Shown here in pieces: positions 36,540 to 47,249 of a stretch of DNA of 64,000 nt (position 1 is the first letter of the stretch; each line of letters starts with the position of its first letter). The translations under genes and the position numbers were made by a program. The notes under the pieces are model-generated. The model worked only from the letters and a program-made list of their open reading frames with translations, was not told the DNA's origin and did not search any database. Origin of the DNA: Puccinellia tenuiflora (taxonomy: Eukaryota; Streptophyta; Magnoliopsida; Poales; Poaceae); contig QRDG01000473.1 of NCBI GenBank assembly GCA_012064385.1, positions 5,867,222-5,931,221 on the forward strand, given 5' to 3'.

Positions 36540-37050
36540 CCGCCCCGAGGGAAAGAATAAACTGCCCCCGCAATCCGTCGCCCCATCACTTCGTCGCTAC
36601 GCCGTACACTCCGTCACTCCGCCGCCGCCTCTCCACGCGACGCGAGACCCGCCGATCCACGCGCCGCCGCCTCCCCCACGTCGTCGCTTCCCCACGCGAT
36701 GCCGCCAGATCCGGACCAGTGTTGTCCTGCTGCGTCGGGCGCCTGAACCAAGGAATCACGCCTGCCACACAGCCGTCGTCTTGCACCCGTGGATGTTAAT
36801 GGCGTGCGGGGGAGGAGATCGCCTGGCCGGCCGTTGCAAGCCAGTCTGCCGGCTGTCGATGGCATGCATGGACTGCGGATCCGCGAGGCGCTGGTGATGC
36901 AGAGAAGCATCTTCGGGCTGCACATCTCGGTACGCATACTGCTTTTCTATGCTGAATATTTGTTATGTAATTTACTTGCATATCCCCGTAGCGGGTATCG
37001 AATTCGTAGTCGGAAGGTGCGTCGTGTTGTGTTGTTATGATTTGGGATCT
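36540..37050 (+). other. GC-rich cargo of the Helitron
   Basis: Arg/Pro-rich open frames on both strands (for example 36473-36799 on plus), followed by a more coding-like stretch around 36789-37040. Possibly another captured exon upstream of the ARF fragment; family not recognised. Confidence 0.3.
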
Positions 37051-37132
37051 AATAGGCGTCTTATCTTTAAGTTGGATCCTAACTGAATTTCAGACGGTGC
37101 GCTGCAGGTAACCAGAGGGGAAGTAGGGCGAT

Positions 37133-37308
37133 ATGGGTCTTATGTTCGGGATGCTCTTCAGCCGGCTCTTCGCAATAAGGACATACGGATCCTCATGATC
37201 GGTCTTGGAGCCGCTGGAAAGATCGGTGCTGCCGGAAAGACCACTGTCTTCTAGAAACGTAAGCTCGGCAAGATCGCCATCTCCATCCCAACCATTCCTA
37301 ACAAATGA
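37133..37308 (+). pseudogene. ARF-type small GTPase fragment captured by the Helitron
   Basis: The ATG at 37133 opens MGLMFGMLFSRLFA, the N-terminus of plant ADP-ribosylation factor 1 (MGL, then LFSRLF). After a one-base shift near 37170 the text reads RILMIGL, GAAGK, AGKTTV, KRKLGKI and SIPTIPN, matching the P-loop GLDAAGKTT and the following switch I lead-in. The P-loop is duplicated and altered (GLGAAGK followed by GAAGKTT), Asp is replaced by Gly, and a TAG interrupts after TTVF. Only exon-1-like sequence is present; an AG acceptor-like site and leader text precede the ATG. It is a dead fragment. Confidence 0.8.
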
Positions 37309-38221
37309 TTCCTCTTGCTCAGTTTTTAACTTCTGAATTATGTACAGTCTTGCTGGTTTCGTATTTAAAAGAAAATATAGATAACAAATCCATCATATCA
37401 ACAGTCAGAACCATGTGCTAGCCATATGGCCACCAAAGATGTATTGATTCACACACTTACGCATTAAAAAATTATCTACAAGAATAATGGATATACAATA
37501 TGGTTGCAATTAACTACCAAGGGAAGTATCATCCCACGTTTCTATCCGAGCACAACATTCATTGACAGTACTTTTTAGTCCTTCTCACACATTTGATCTG
37601 GCGTGCTTACAGTTAGAGCATGTCCCTATGAGAGTTTGAAGCAATAATGTAATGAACTGTTTGCATGGACTTAAATGAAATTTATATGGTGGACTTTTTT
37701 GTGAGTTACATTGCTTCATTGAGCTTATTTTGTCAACGGTCATCTTTACATCTTTAGTGCGATTTCATTGCTTCGTTTAGAAGCATATAACTGATTAAAA
37801 GGTATTATCCTGGTTATTACATTTGTAATCTACATTAACTTGTCTGCTCGGCTCGTCTTGCTCCTCGAACGTCTCTGATCATGTGTTGTAGATTCTACCA
37901 TCTTTTTAGGGTGCTGCGTCTTTTCAATGATTAGTGCACTTATCATTTTCTTATACTTTTTTTGTAATTGCATGCAAAGCTGGATTAGAAGCTTGATGCT
38001 CCACGTTGAGTACCTGCATTATAGCTTGTCAAACGGATGTTCTATTTGGTGAGTGCAGTCACAAGCTTAAACAGTTCATCATTCTTTCTGATTCTGCCTA
38101 TTGGATGAAGTTAGCAGATTCTTTACATTTCTATTATTTTCTGAACCAAAATGATTGGATTCCTTATTATTTTCATGTCAACTGAATTGGTGCTATGCTA
38201 AGCAAGTAGGTATGTGGAAGT

Positions 38222-38293
38222 TGGATTGGTGGCGAGGGTAGCAGTGAAGCTGGATTGGTGGCAAAGGTAGTAGTGAAGCTGGATTGGTGGCAC
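38222..38293 (+). repeat. 29-bp minisatellite, ~2.5 copies
   Basis: Units beginning TGGATTGGTGGC at 38222, 38251 and 38280, the last one partial. Lies inside the Helitron. Confidence 0.85.
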
Positions 38294-38840
38294 AAGGCGA
38301 GGAGGAATGGAGGTGGACATGGCAAATGCTATTGGATTAGCCATTGACGATTGTGAGGAAGTGAACCACCAAAATGGTGTGCAGGATTTGATGTTCCCGT
38401 CCACAACATATTGCAACCTGTAATCTGTTTATTGCCCTCTTCTAAATTACAAACTGATTGGCTGACACTTTCTATATAGCTTGGGATTATATGTATTGCA
38501 TGCACGCCATGTGTTTGATAAAATGGGCATGTCCTAGGCCATTGAGAGAGCTCCCATATTCATTGATGCAAGTTGGTTCATATGCATTTCATGACAATCA
38601 ATTAATTGCCTAAATTAGTTTTATTGGAACGGTGACCCAAAAAATTTGATGGCAAACCAATGATGTAAATACTACATAGTACCTTGCAGTCGTGAAACTA
38701 TTGAGACTTTCTTTATTTGTGTTCCTCTCTAATTATTTCTGTAAGAAGTTAAGTTTTATAGTGTAGCTTCATTTTATTTTATTTAGGAAGAAATAGCTCA
38801 ACAATCAGGATAACAAAGAGGGGCACCTGTAATATGAATT

Positions 38841-38841
<1 letters not shown>

Positions 38842-38916
<75 letters not shown>
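38842..38916 (+). repeat. (GT)n microsatellite, ~37 repeats
   Basis: 75 uninterrupted bases of GT inside the plus-strand Helitron; likely polymorphic. It produces a meaningless Val/Cys-rich frame. Confidence 0.95.
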
Positions 38917-38917
<1 letters not shown>

Positions 38918-39735
38918 ACGTGGTTTCTGTACATCAATTCAAATATTCTCATGAGCTTGTGTTTTCTATCGTGTAATTTAATTATTGCTTTTGATATTTT
39001 AGAAAATTCAACGCAAACAACCTTAGATCAAATGTATTCCTTCGAGGTGGGATCACCAAGTGCAATGTTGAAGCTTGTATCTTAATTTTTTTTCTTGGAT
39101 GAGAATCAACAAAATATTTTGTGTCCCCTACACATTCAGAGTTGCACACTCAAGTTCCCTCATAAGCTTTCTTTTATGCTATCTTATGAGGCGGAATCGT
39201 GGCCATTTGGTATAGTTAAAGTTAAAATGATTTTTTAATAAATATTGATGTATTTGAGCTAACAATAATTAGAATAATGATTTCTTTTATGTTTTGATCA
39301 AAATTGATTTAAACCATAACTAGAATAATGTGACATGTAGCTAATTCTTATCCATAAAAATGCATCCGTACTTATTTTTAATAGGAATTCTTATGAAAAT
39401 GTTTTGCATTGAGGTTTTTGAATGGGATTTTAATAAAATGTTCAGGCTATTTTATTTAAATGGGGTCATTGCTAAGTAACATTTTTCTTACATATGATAT
39501 TTTGAACTTAATCTTTAGGTTTCTATAAATTTAAAAAATATTGATAAATAGTTGGGTCGTGGTTTGCACGTGCATAGCTACTAGTATTCTCTAACTAGTC
39601 ATTGCTGCGAGTAGTTGTGTTTTCTGTTCATTTATTTCATGTGCACATGTTTTAAAAAGAAAATTATACCAAGAATAATTTCGTACGAGCGAGGATATAA
39701 ATGTATTCAATGCTTTCTCTAAGTTTACAGCCGTC

Positions 39736-40605
39736 CACCCCGCTGTAAACTTATTAGTACTTCATTACGTAGTCCTAAACCGTTTTTATTACTTAAAAAA
39801 TTCCACTAAGCAACAAAGCTTGTATCAATGTATTCCTTCTCCAGCTTCGCCCTTAGTCATATACTTGTGTCTATTGATGTACCTATAAATTGAGTGTTTG
39901 ATCAGCTACGGATGCATTGATCGATAGACTTAACGGCAAAGCTCAAAGCGGCTAGCGTGGAAGCATCTTGCGCATGTGGGATGATCTAAGGGCTAGTTTG
40001 GTTGCAAAGGGAAATGAACACCTAGGGGGATTTTTAGAAGCATACATATAGGGGATCCCGTCCTACCATGGGGAAATTGTAAGACGTGAGATAATATCCA
40101 TGTTGGGTAACATGGATATCATCTCAAGAATCATTTATGACATTCTCAAATTGTCCCACCATTTTCGAGTTTGGGCAAACATATATTTTTTCTCGTAAGG
40201 GATGAAGATAATATGAGAAAAAAACATATATTTGAGAATGTCATAAATGATTCTATTTCTCTATATAATTCTTGGATCAAACTATAGCAGATTTTCAAAA
40301 ATCCATTCTTTACATAAACTAAGGAGTCCCTGAAAAAAAGTAAAAAATATGACAAATAAGTGTGAATTTTAGGGCAAACAGAAAATTAAGAATGCGAAGA
40401 TAATTCCATTAAAACAATAATGGCCAATAATACACATCAATTTAGTAATTTTCTCCTTTAGCTAAAAAGGTTGAAATCCCCACTTTTGTTTTAAGCTTTG
40501 TCCCCGTATGTACTTCAAACTTCACAATTATATATTCTTTTCACTACATAACCTACTGATGTATATTCAATAAGTGGATGACAAAACTAGTATCGTTTTA
40601 TAACC
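39736..40605. other. Intergenic region with a foldback sequence
   Basis: No gene. A perfect 25-base inverted repeat occupies 40127-40151 and 40230-40254 with a 78-base spacer, and the pairing extends inward through a ~10-base AAACATATAT arm. It may be the core of a MITE: the segment starts near GGGCTAGTTTGGTTG (about 39986), a familiar grass DNA-element opening, but I could not fix its ends. Confidence 0.6.
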
Positions 40606-41138
40606 TTTTACAACGAGGTCCTCATCATCACCATAGACGAGACACCACCACACCACTCGCCGAGCTACGGCAAATGTACCGACGTGCCTCCCCATTAAAT
40701 CGATACGCTAATCAACTAAATCAAAAATCCAAACTGATGAAAATGGGCTAACCAATATATTTATATTCAACATCCCGGCTGGCACAAACCACGTGACAGA
40801 CTACAAGTCTACGTTGGCGTCTCGCTCACACTTTTTTGTTTTTTGTTTTTGTTTTTGTTGAGGTTCACGAACACGAACCAAAAGTGCCGATCGAGCGAGA
40901 CGGACGGACACGAACCAAAAGCGCAAGACAACACGGGCACGGGGACCGCCATACCGTGCACGGGACGTGTGGCCACCGGCGCCGTCCGTCCCCATGCGCG
41001 GCCGTGCCTCGCATGGTGATGGCCGCCTGCCGCGAGACGAAGCCAAACCCAACCCGTTCCCCTCCACGCAATCACGGCCATAAAACCCAGGCCGGACAAC
41101 CACCACCAGCGGCGTCAGCTGCCTCGGGCTGCTCTGCC
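40606..41138 (+). promoter_or_regulatory. Promoter region of the TPR-like gene
   Basis: Contains a G-box CACGTG at 40790-40795 and a CCATAAAAC TATA-like box near 41080, about 60 bases before the ATG. It is largely shared with the pseudogene's upstream region (50064-50518), which keeps the G-box at 50166-50171 but lacks a ~76-bp piece present here. Confidence 0.5.
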
Positions 41139-42212
41139 ATGCTGGTCAGGAGCGCCTCCACGCCGGTGCTCGGCGCGCTGCACGCCTCCTCCTCCTCCTG
41201 CGCCTCCCCGGCCGTCCACTTCGCCGACTCCTCCCCGACGGTCGCCTACCACCCGCCGGCCATCTCCTGCAGCCTGTCAGCTGCCGGCGGCGGCTCGGAC
41301 CACGAACGCTCCCGCGGCGCACTACGCCGCGCGTGCTCGGACGGCAACCTCTCATCCCTGGGCGGCGGTCGCGCGGACGACCACCACCGGTCCAGACCGG
41401 CGCTCGAGACGATCCAGTCCTTCACGGCCCGCGACGGTTCCAGAGACGAGGAGGAGGAGGACGACGACGACGACGATGAGGACGCGGAGCAAGAGACGAG
41501 CTTCGGAATGTTCGGCGCCGGCGGCGGCGGCAGCACGTACACCGCGCAGGAGCACCCGCTGTTCCTGGCCAGGGGCCTCGGCATCGATCGGCTCGGCTCG
41601 GGCCTGCTGAGAGGGATCGACGACGGTGGCAGCGGCGGCGGCACGGGTGGCGGCTACCTGGTGGCCTCCGGCGGCGGCGGCGGAGGGGACCGCTCCGGCA
41701 TCGAGCTACACTACAAGAAGCTCATCGAGGAGGACCCCTGCAACGGCCTCTTCCTCAGGAACTACACACAGTTCCTCTACCAGGTGAAAGCCACATTGCC
41801 CATCTCATCCGCCAGATTGTCCTTGTCGCCACGCCATGGCGGGTTCAGATCAGGTCTCGATCGAGCCGTTCTGATGGCGTCGGCGGGATCCATCCAATTG
41901 CGATTGCAGGTGAAGGGGGACCGGCGGAGGGCGGAGGAGTACTACTCCCGCGTGATACTGGCGGACCCGGACGACGGCGAGCTGCTGTCCGAGTACGCCA
42001 AGCTGGTGTGGGAGGTGCACCACGACGAGGAGCGCGCCTCCAGCTACTTCGACCGGGCCGCCAGGGCGTCGCCGCACAACAGCCACGTGCTCGCCGCGCA
42101 GGCCGCGTTCCTCTGGGACACGGAGGACGACGGCGCCGGGCCAGAAGAGGCGGTGAGCTACATCGGGTTCGCCGCCGCCGCTCACCCGTCCATGGCTTCG
42201 GCGACGAGCTGA
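41139..42212 (+). CDS. TPR-like superfamily protein
   Basis: Two exons, 41139-41783 and 41910-42212, joined in phase 0 through CAG|GTGAAA and TTGCAG|GTGAAG, giving 315 residues. The N-terminus MLVRSASTPVLG, a Ser- and Asp/Glu-rich middle, EHPLFLARGLGIDR and LHYKKLIEEDPCNGLFLRNY are typical of the plant TPR-like family that includes At1g80130 and At5g20190. Exon 2 carries two TPR-type helix pairs around AEEYYSRVILADPDDGELL and ASSYFDRAARASPHN. The family lacks an established enzymatic role; TPRs usually mediate protein binding. The start MLVR is the family start; upstream open codons in the same frame are shared with the promoter and are not counted. The 126-base intron is a multiple of three without a stop, so its retention would add 42 residues. 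This copy is intact. Confidence 0.92.
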   Translation: MLVRSASTPVLGALHASSSSCASPAVHFADSSPTVAYHPPAISCSLSAAGGGSDHERSRGALRRACSDGNLSSLGGGRADDHHRSRPALETIQSFTARDGSRDEEEEDDDDDDEDAEQETSFGMFGAGGGGSTYTAQEHPLFLARGLGIDRLGSGLLRGIDDGGSGGGTGGGYLVASGGGGGGDRSGIELHYKKLIEEDPCNGLFLRNYTQFLYQVKATLPISSARLSLSPRHGGFRSGLDRAVLMASAGSIQLRLQVKGDRRRAEEYYSRVILADPDDGELLSEYAKLVWEVHHDEERASSYFDRAARASPHNSHVLAAQAAFLWDTEDDGAGPEEAVSYIGFAAAAHPSMASATS

Positions 42213-45200
42213 TCCGCGCCTCTGAAGCTGACATTGATAGGATGAGCTCGTGTTCTTCTTGGTTCCGTACTAGACTCCCAATAATTGGAGCAACTCCTCA
42301 TCATGGCCTAGTCCATGGCTTCGGCGACGAGCTGGAGTCCTGAATCTTTGCTGCTGCCTCGCTGAAGCCGACATTGATAGGAGCTCCTGTTCTTCTTGGT
42401 TCACTACTGGAGTAGAGTAGATCCCCAATAATTGTAGCAAAAGCTCATCGTGGCCTAGTCCAGCCTCTGTTGTACTGCTTGTTTTAGTGAACAAATATTC
42501 CTGTCATTTCGAGTGTTGCATTTCATTCAGTGTCACATTGCACAATGATCCGGTAAGCTCCTTGAACCAGCCCGAGTGCAGATTCAGAACAGCGTTCTTC
42601 GTCGATTGGAAATGAACTACCCAACTTGAACTTACATCAAGTGGAGTATCTTCCCTTTTTTCATTGGATAAAAGCAGCCTGATACCCTAATTGCTCCCAA
42701 GTCAGATAAAACTAGATAGTTGCAGATCAAAGCACCACAACTGCGCTCGAGAGTCGAGACTAGTCCGTCAGAGATCCTTAACGATTTCAAACCCTTTTAT
42801 TTATTCTAAGTATACATCATTAGAAGGGCCTGAACTGCAGCTTTGCTGAAGTACTGAATCTTTGCTGCTGTCTCTCTGAAGCTGACGGTGACAGGAGCTC
42901 CTGTTCTTCTTGGTTCACTGCTGGAGTAGATCCCCAATAATTGTAGCAAAAGCTCATCCTGGCCTAGTGCAGCCTCTGTTGTACTGCTTGTTTCGAGTGA
43001 ACAAGATTCCTGTCATTTCGAGTGTTGCATTTCATTCAGAGTCACATTGCACAATGATCCGGTAAGCTCCTTCAACCGGCTCGAGTGCAGATTCAGAGCA
43101 CTGTTCTGCGTCGATTGGAAATGAACTACAACTTCAACTTATGTCAAGTGAAGAATCTTCCCAACCAAATTATACCTTGTTGATCTCAAGATTGAACATA
43201 TCGCCACTACAGGTTCATGTGAGTTATGGGTCCTGACCAAGGAAAAAAATAGCGCGCTACCACTTTTAGCGTGACACTTCTCAAAATGCTATAAAAGATA
43301 TAGCGTGATATATCGTGCTATATTTGAAATAGCGTTTCGCAATAAATATAATATATAGCTCAAATATTAAGGATTTCAGCACTAAATATTTGTCCAAAAC
43401 CAAACTAGTTAATCAGATACAAAAGTCGAGGGGCCAAATCCATGACATAGACACAAATATGAGACATATATCCAAAAACAAGTATCAAACTCTAAAAGAC
43501 AAACTGTTTTAAATTTTTAATTAGAATCACTAGCGCCATCTTCAGATTCTAGAAGATCCACCAGGTTGCACTCCATCATCACCACGTACAACAGGAAACA
43601 TCCTCTTCTTAGGATGAGAAACTCTCTTTCCTTATGATGTTGAGGAAGCACTGCCGCCCCCGATGCAACTCGAGGCGGAGGAAGAGCTCGATCCGCCGGT
43701 GGAAAAAGCGCACCCATCGTCGCTACAAACCTGTAACTCGACGAGAGCCCGCCGCCATCGCTCCCTGAACAACCAAGGAGGATTGGGTTAGATACTGAGG
43801 AGTGACCGTGAGGTGGAGTGTGTGTTGGACTTTTGTTTAGGCCGATGGAATCTCGTTTTTTTTTAAATAGCGTGCTATAATGTTAACGTGTTTAGCATGG
43901 TTTAGCGCGTATAAAACATTGTTAGCGTCGCAGCGGCCATGTTTTTGCTAAATATAGCGTAGCCACTTCAAATAAGCTATAGCGGGCTATTATACGGGAT
44001 ATAGCGTGCTATTTTTTTCGTTGGTCCTGACTCCTGCGCTAATGTGTCCCGTCACCGATCCGTGGGTGGATATGAGCATTATCACAGAGAAGAAACTTCA
44101 AGCCTACGATAGCCAAAACAGAATTCAGTACAACAATGTCTGCTTCTGAAGCAAACATCCTCACATGGGAGTATGGGACGCACTGAAGTTGCCATTTCCT
44201 GTTAGACAACAAATTCAGTACTAAGCAATCTGTTCCAAAACACACGGGCTGAAACTTATTACTAGCCAACCATCCCAGAACGGCTGCATTTGAAGAAAAG
44301 TGCCACATATAAAATGATCACGAAAAAAGGGGATATGATTTGCAAGGATATATCCTTTAAAGGCAGCCTGATACCCTAATTGCTCCCAAGTCAAATAAAA
44401 CTAGATATATAGTTGCAGATCAAAGCACCACAACTACGCTCGAGACTACTCAGTCAGAGATCCTAAACGATTTCAAGCCCTTTATTTATTCTAAGTATAT
44501 ATCATTTCATGGGCCTGTACTGCATCTTTGCTGAAGTACTGAATCTTCGCTGCTGTCTCTCTGACGCTGACGGTGACAGGAGCTCTTGTATCCCCAATAA
44601 TTGTAGCAACCCATCGTGCACTGCTTGCTGTAGTGAACAAAATTCCTTCCATTCCTGAGACTCGTAGCGCTATGATCAGTTAAGCTTCTACCAGCTCAAG
44701 TGCAGATTCAAAACAGTATTTTTGCGTCGAGTGAAATGAACAAAATTTGTAGACAACCAGCAGTTGATCAACTCAAGCAAATTGGAAGTAATGCAGGCTC
44801 AGTGAAGTGAAGAAGCCACATATGCTGATCCTTACATATAGCCAAAACTCAAGAATGGTGTTTGCTTCAGGTTATATTCTGGGGTTATGTGCTGTACCGC
44901 CGTCACCAGATATCCTCATCTAAAGATAGAGCTCATGTAACCCAGAGGAGCATTATAACCCAGATAAAACTTCAAGCCTACGATACCCAAACTAAGTTCA
45001 TTACAAAAAAAAAGGTCTACTTCTAAGCAAACATCTTCACATGGAAGAGTAGAAGTTGCAATTTTCAGTTAGACAACTTCAGTGCTAAGCATCTGTTCAG
45101 TATACAAGAAAAAATGCTGAAACTTATTAGCCAACCATACCGGAATGGCTGCATTCGATGAACTGATCACGAAAACAGGGGCATGATTCCCGAGGATCGA

Positions 45201-45288
45201 GCCTTCAAAAGCAACCTGATACCTACTACCTTCCAGGCCTGATAGAACTAGACAATTGCAGATCAAAGCAACAGGATTATGATCGAGA
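42213..45288. repeat. Tandem modules built from TPR 3' flank and uL11 3' end
   Basis: Three diverged modules. Each begins with TPR-gene 3'-flank text (GAATCTTTGCTGCTG at about 42343, 42860 and 44541), includes AGCTCCTGTTCTTCTTGG and CCCAATAATTGTAGCA, and ends with minus-strand text of the uL11 gene's 3' UTR and last codons (GATCCTTAACGATTTC at about 42794 and 44460; the true gene end at 45298). The second is split by a hAT element. The 52-kb region has two more modules (about 51729 and 52879). No complete gene lies in this stretch. Confidence 0.8.
43238..44023. mobile_element. Non-autonomous hAT element, 786 bp
   Basis: Flanked by the 8-bp duplication GTCCTGAC (43230-43237 and 44024-44031). 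Ends CAAGGAAAAAAATAGCGCGC and its near-inverse, about 20 of 22 bases paired. Subterminal regions are full of TAGCG/CGCTA motifs in both orientations. The duplicate region at 52100-52113 reads GGGTCCTGACTCCTGC without it, so insertion followed the duplication. No intact transposase. Confidence 0.93.
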
Positions 45289-45756
45289 CTAATCCAGATC
45301 CTTAACGATCTCGATGCCCATGGACTTGGCAGTGCCGATGATGGACTTGCACAGGGCCTCGAGCGACATGTGCTTGCAGAATGGGTCGGACTGCTTCAGC
45401 TTCGCGATCTCATAGACGTGGCGCAGCGAGAGGGACGTCACAATACTGTGGCCAGGGCGGCTGCTCGCGAGCTCGATGCCCGCTGCTCTCTTGAGGAACC
45501 ATGAGACGGAGGGCGACTTGACGACAAACTCGAAAGTGCTGTCCTTGTAGGCGGTCAGCGTGACCTGCATCGGAGTCTCTGCCTTGTACTTCTGCGTCCT
45601 CGCGTTGAAATCCTTGCAGAACGCCATCAGGTTGAGTCTGTAGAAACCCAGAGCTGGTCCGACGGGCGGTGCAGGACGGGCAGCTCCAGCGGGAACTAGG
45701 AGACGGATTGTCGCTAGAATAGGTTTCCGCGTCGCCACATCCTTAAGTGTTAACAT
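45289..45756 (-). CDS. MRPL11: Mitochondrial ribosomal protein uL11
   Basis: A 155-residue bacterial-type L11 of the large mitochondrial ribosomal subunit, the same length as the Arabidopsis homologue as I recall. It shows the L11 signatures PAGAARPAPPVGPALG (the proline-rich N-domain helix region) and NLMAFCKDFNARTQKY, and in the RNA-binding C-domain PSVSWFLKRAAGIE and MSLEALCKSIIGTAKSMGIE. No classical targeting peptide is visible, as is usual for this plant protein. The start MLTLKDVATRKPILA is the only in-frame choice, since a stop (TAA) lies just upstream in the leader. The coding region is one exon; an upstream leader intron is inferred separately. It converges with the TPR gene, and pieces of its 3' end are scattered through the intervening repeats. 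Confidence 0.95.
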   Translation of the reverse strand: MLTLKDVATRKPILATIRLLVPAGAARPAPPVGPALGFYRLNLMAFCKDFNARTQKYKAETPMQVTLTAYKDSTFEFVVKSPSVSWFLKRAAGIELASSRPGHSIVTSLSLRHVYEIAKLKQSDPFCKHMSLEALCKSIIGTAKSMGIEIVKDLD

Positions 45757-47249
45757 GTTACTCCTTTATCAGATCTGCAGTAAATACTGTCATTAATTAG
45801 ACAATTATTATGGCAGGTTTACTTGGAAACTACTACTTTAATATTATCAGTAGCTAGTGGAACGTAAGTAATGAAAATGAAGATTCACCGAAAAATGCAA
45901 ATTAAGTTAAGAGCATGCAAGGGTTCCAGAAACAAAGTGTTCTTATCGATACGAAAAGGTTTCTGAAGTAAACTCAAGGTTTGTTCATTACTCCGCCTTC
46001 TTGGGAAATTGTCATTTGAAGAAGGTGTACGTTTTACCAAAGACAAACCACGTAAGAAAGAACAAACAATGCATGAACAACCATGCAATTTGTTGCAAGA
46101 ATGTCCCCCGCATACTAAACTTTGCCCAAAGCGACAATTGTAGGTAAAAGGGTTTGGTTAGCAAAGGCATATGCCTGGGTGTCCAATTCAGACTTCCTCA
46201 GTTACTTGTTTCCAATCATTACTCTGAAATGTAGTAACCTACATACCAGACGGCTAAGATATGCTAAATACCCCAAAAAAATTGCATAGCCATAGTCATA
46301 CAACACAGCACCTCCCACCTAGGAGATGTCAAAATACTATCAGCTATAAAAAGAACTTCCTCATGGAACAGCGTTGATGTTCACAACACAAGCAACTAAG
46401 CAAGTAGTACATGACGAAGTTCGTCCTAGGAATCTAATGCTTCTACAAACCTGTTTAAACCAAACATCTTGGTGCTTTAGATTCGAACATGTAAGCACGG
46501 TTCTTACGTAGGAGGCATGGTGCAACCGTTAATGTCCGAACTGTAATAGTATATTTTCCCTATTCACAACACAATTAAGCCAACCAAGCACATGACATGA
46601 CAAAGTTCCTCCTACCAATAGTGCTAATCTAATGCTTCCAAACACTGTTTGAACGAAACCTCTTTGTGTGACGGTATATAAGTAAACAATAACTCTGCAC
46701 TCACATCAAACACGAGCTATCTGCAGGCTGTTTTCCAGTCTATTTAGATGAGAACAGAAGGCTGTCTATCCCAAATTGTAGCGGCAAAATGTTTAATCAG
46801 AAGGTTCTTACTGAAGATACAAAAGTAATTGACAAGAAAAACCGTTTCTTGACATGACCATGGACATTCTTTAGCTTTTGAACATGCAAGCACACATCTT
46901 AGGAATGTGGTTCCACACCAGGGCTTCCGGAGTAAACTCAAGGTAAGTCAGTCCACCTTCTAGGAAACTTATTGCATCGCATGGAGAAGGTCAATGCTCT
47001 GCCACAAACAATCCATGTAACGAATAATGCATAAACTAAGTGGCAGATTCGGATTTCCTTGTTTACCTGCATGGGTTACCTCCTATCATTACTCTGAACT
47101 GATACACCGACACACCGTGCAACAAAACATACCACAAGGCTAAGATATGGAAAATATCCAATAATTACTATGAACTAAAATTCCAAGTAAACAACCCATT
47201 AGACTAGGATATGCTAAATACCCCAAAACCGCATAGGCATAGGCAATGT

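Larger units (their letters stand above)
36369..39584 (+). mobile_element. Non-autonomous Helitron, plus orientation
   Basis: Begins TCTCTACTACTATTAAACAAG and ends GCACGTGCATAGCTACTAG. It is flanked by A (36368) and T (39585), with no target duplication, as expected for Helitrons. The surrounding repeat unit rejoins as ...CACCTAACTGGAA|TATTCTCTAACTAGTC, the same as uninterrupted copies, which fixes both ends to the base. It carries an ARF-type GTPase fragment, a 29-bp minisatellite and a GT microsatellite, but no Rep/helicase, so it is non-autonomous. Confidence 0.9.
31081..39735. repeat. ~250-bp tandem repeat array interrupted by transposons
   Basis: The unit reads roughly from GTGCACATGTTTTAAAAAG through CTAGGATATGTTCATTG, CATTGATCATCGATTGCAAC and GTAGATGAGCTG to CTAACTAGTCATTG. 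Using GTAGATGAG as a landmark, copies lie at 31433, 32341, 32595, 33952 and 36288; a last copy resumes at 39585. Spacing without insertions is about 236-254 bp. The copies at 31081 and 33699 share a longer left flank of ~290 bp (TTTTAAATTT... to CTTTGCATAGAGCTAG). Insertions split the units: a MITE (31323), a hAT (31454), a 0.95-kb block (about 32745-33698) and two Helitrons (34082 and 36369). No coding potential is seen in the unit. Confidence 0.85.

Noticed and set aside
38834..39085. Val/Cys-repeat frame over the GT microsatellite
   Set aside because: Pure artefact of dinucleotide repeats.
40836..41138. Upstream extension of the TPR gene frame by about 100 codons
   Set aside because: The family start MLVRSASTPVLG is at 41139. 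The upstream text is shared promoter DNA with TATA and G-box motifs, and the corresponding stretch in the duplicate is not in the same open frame.
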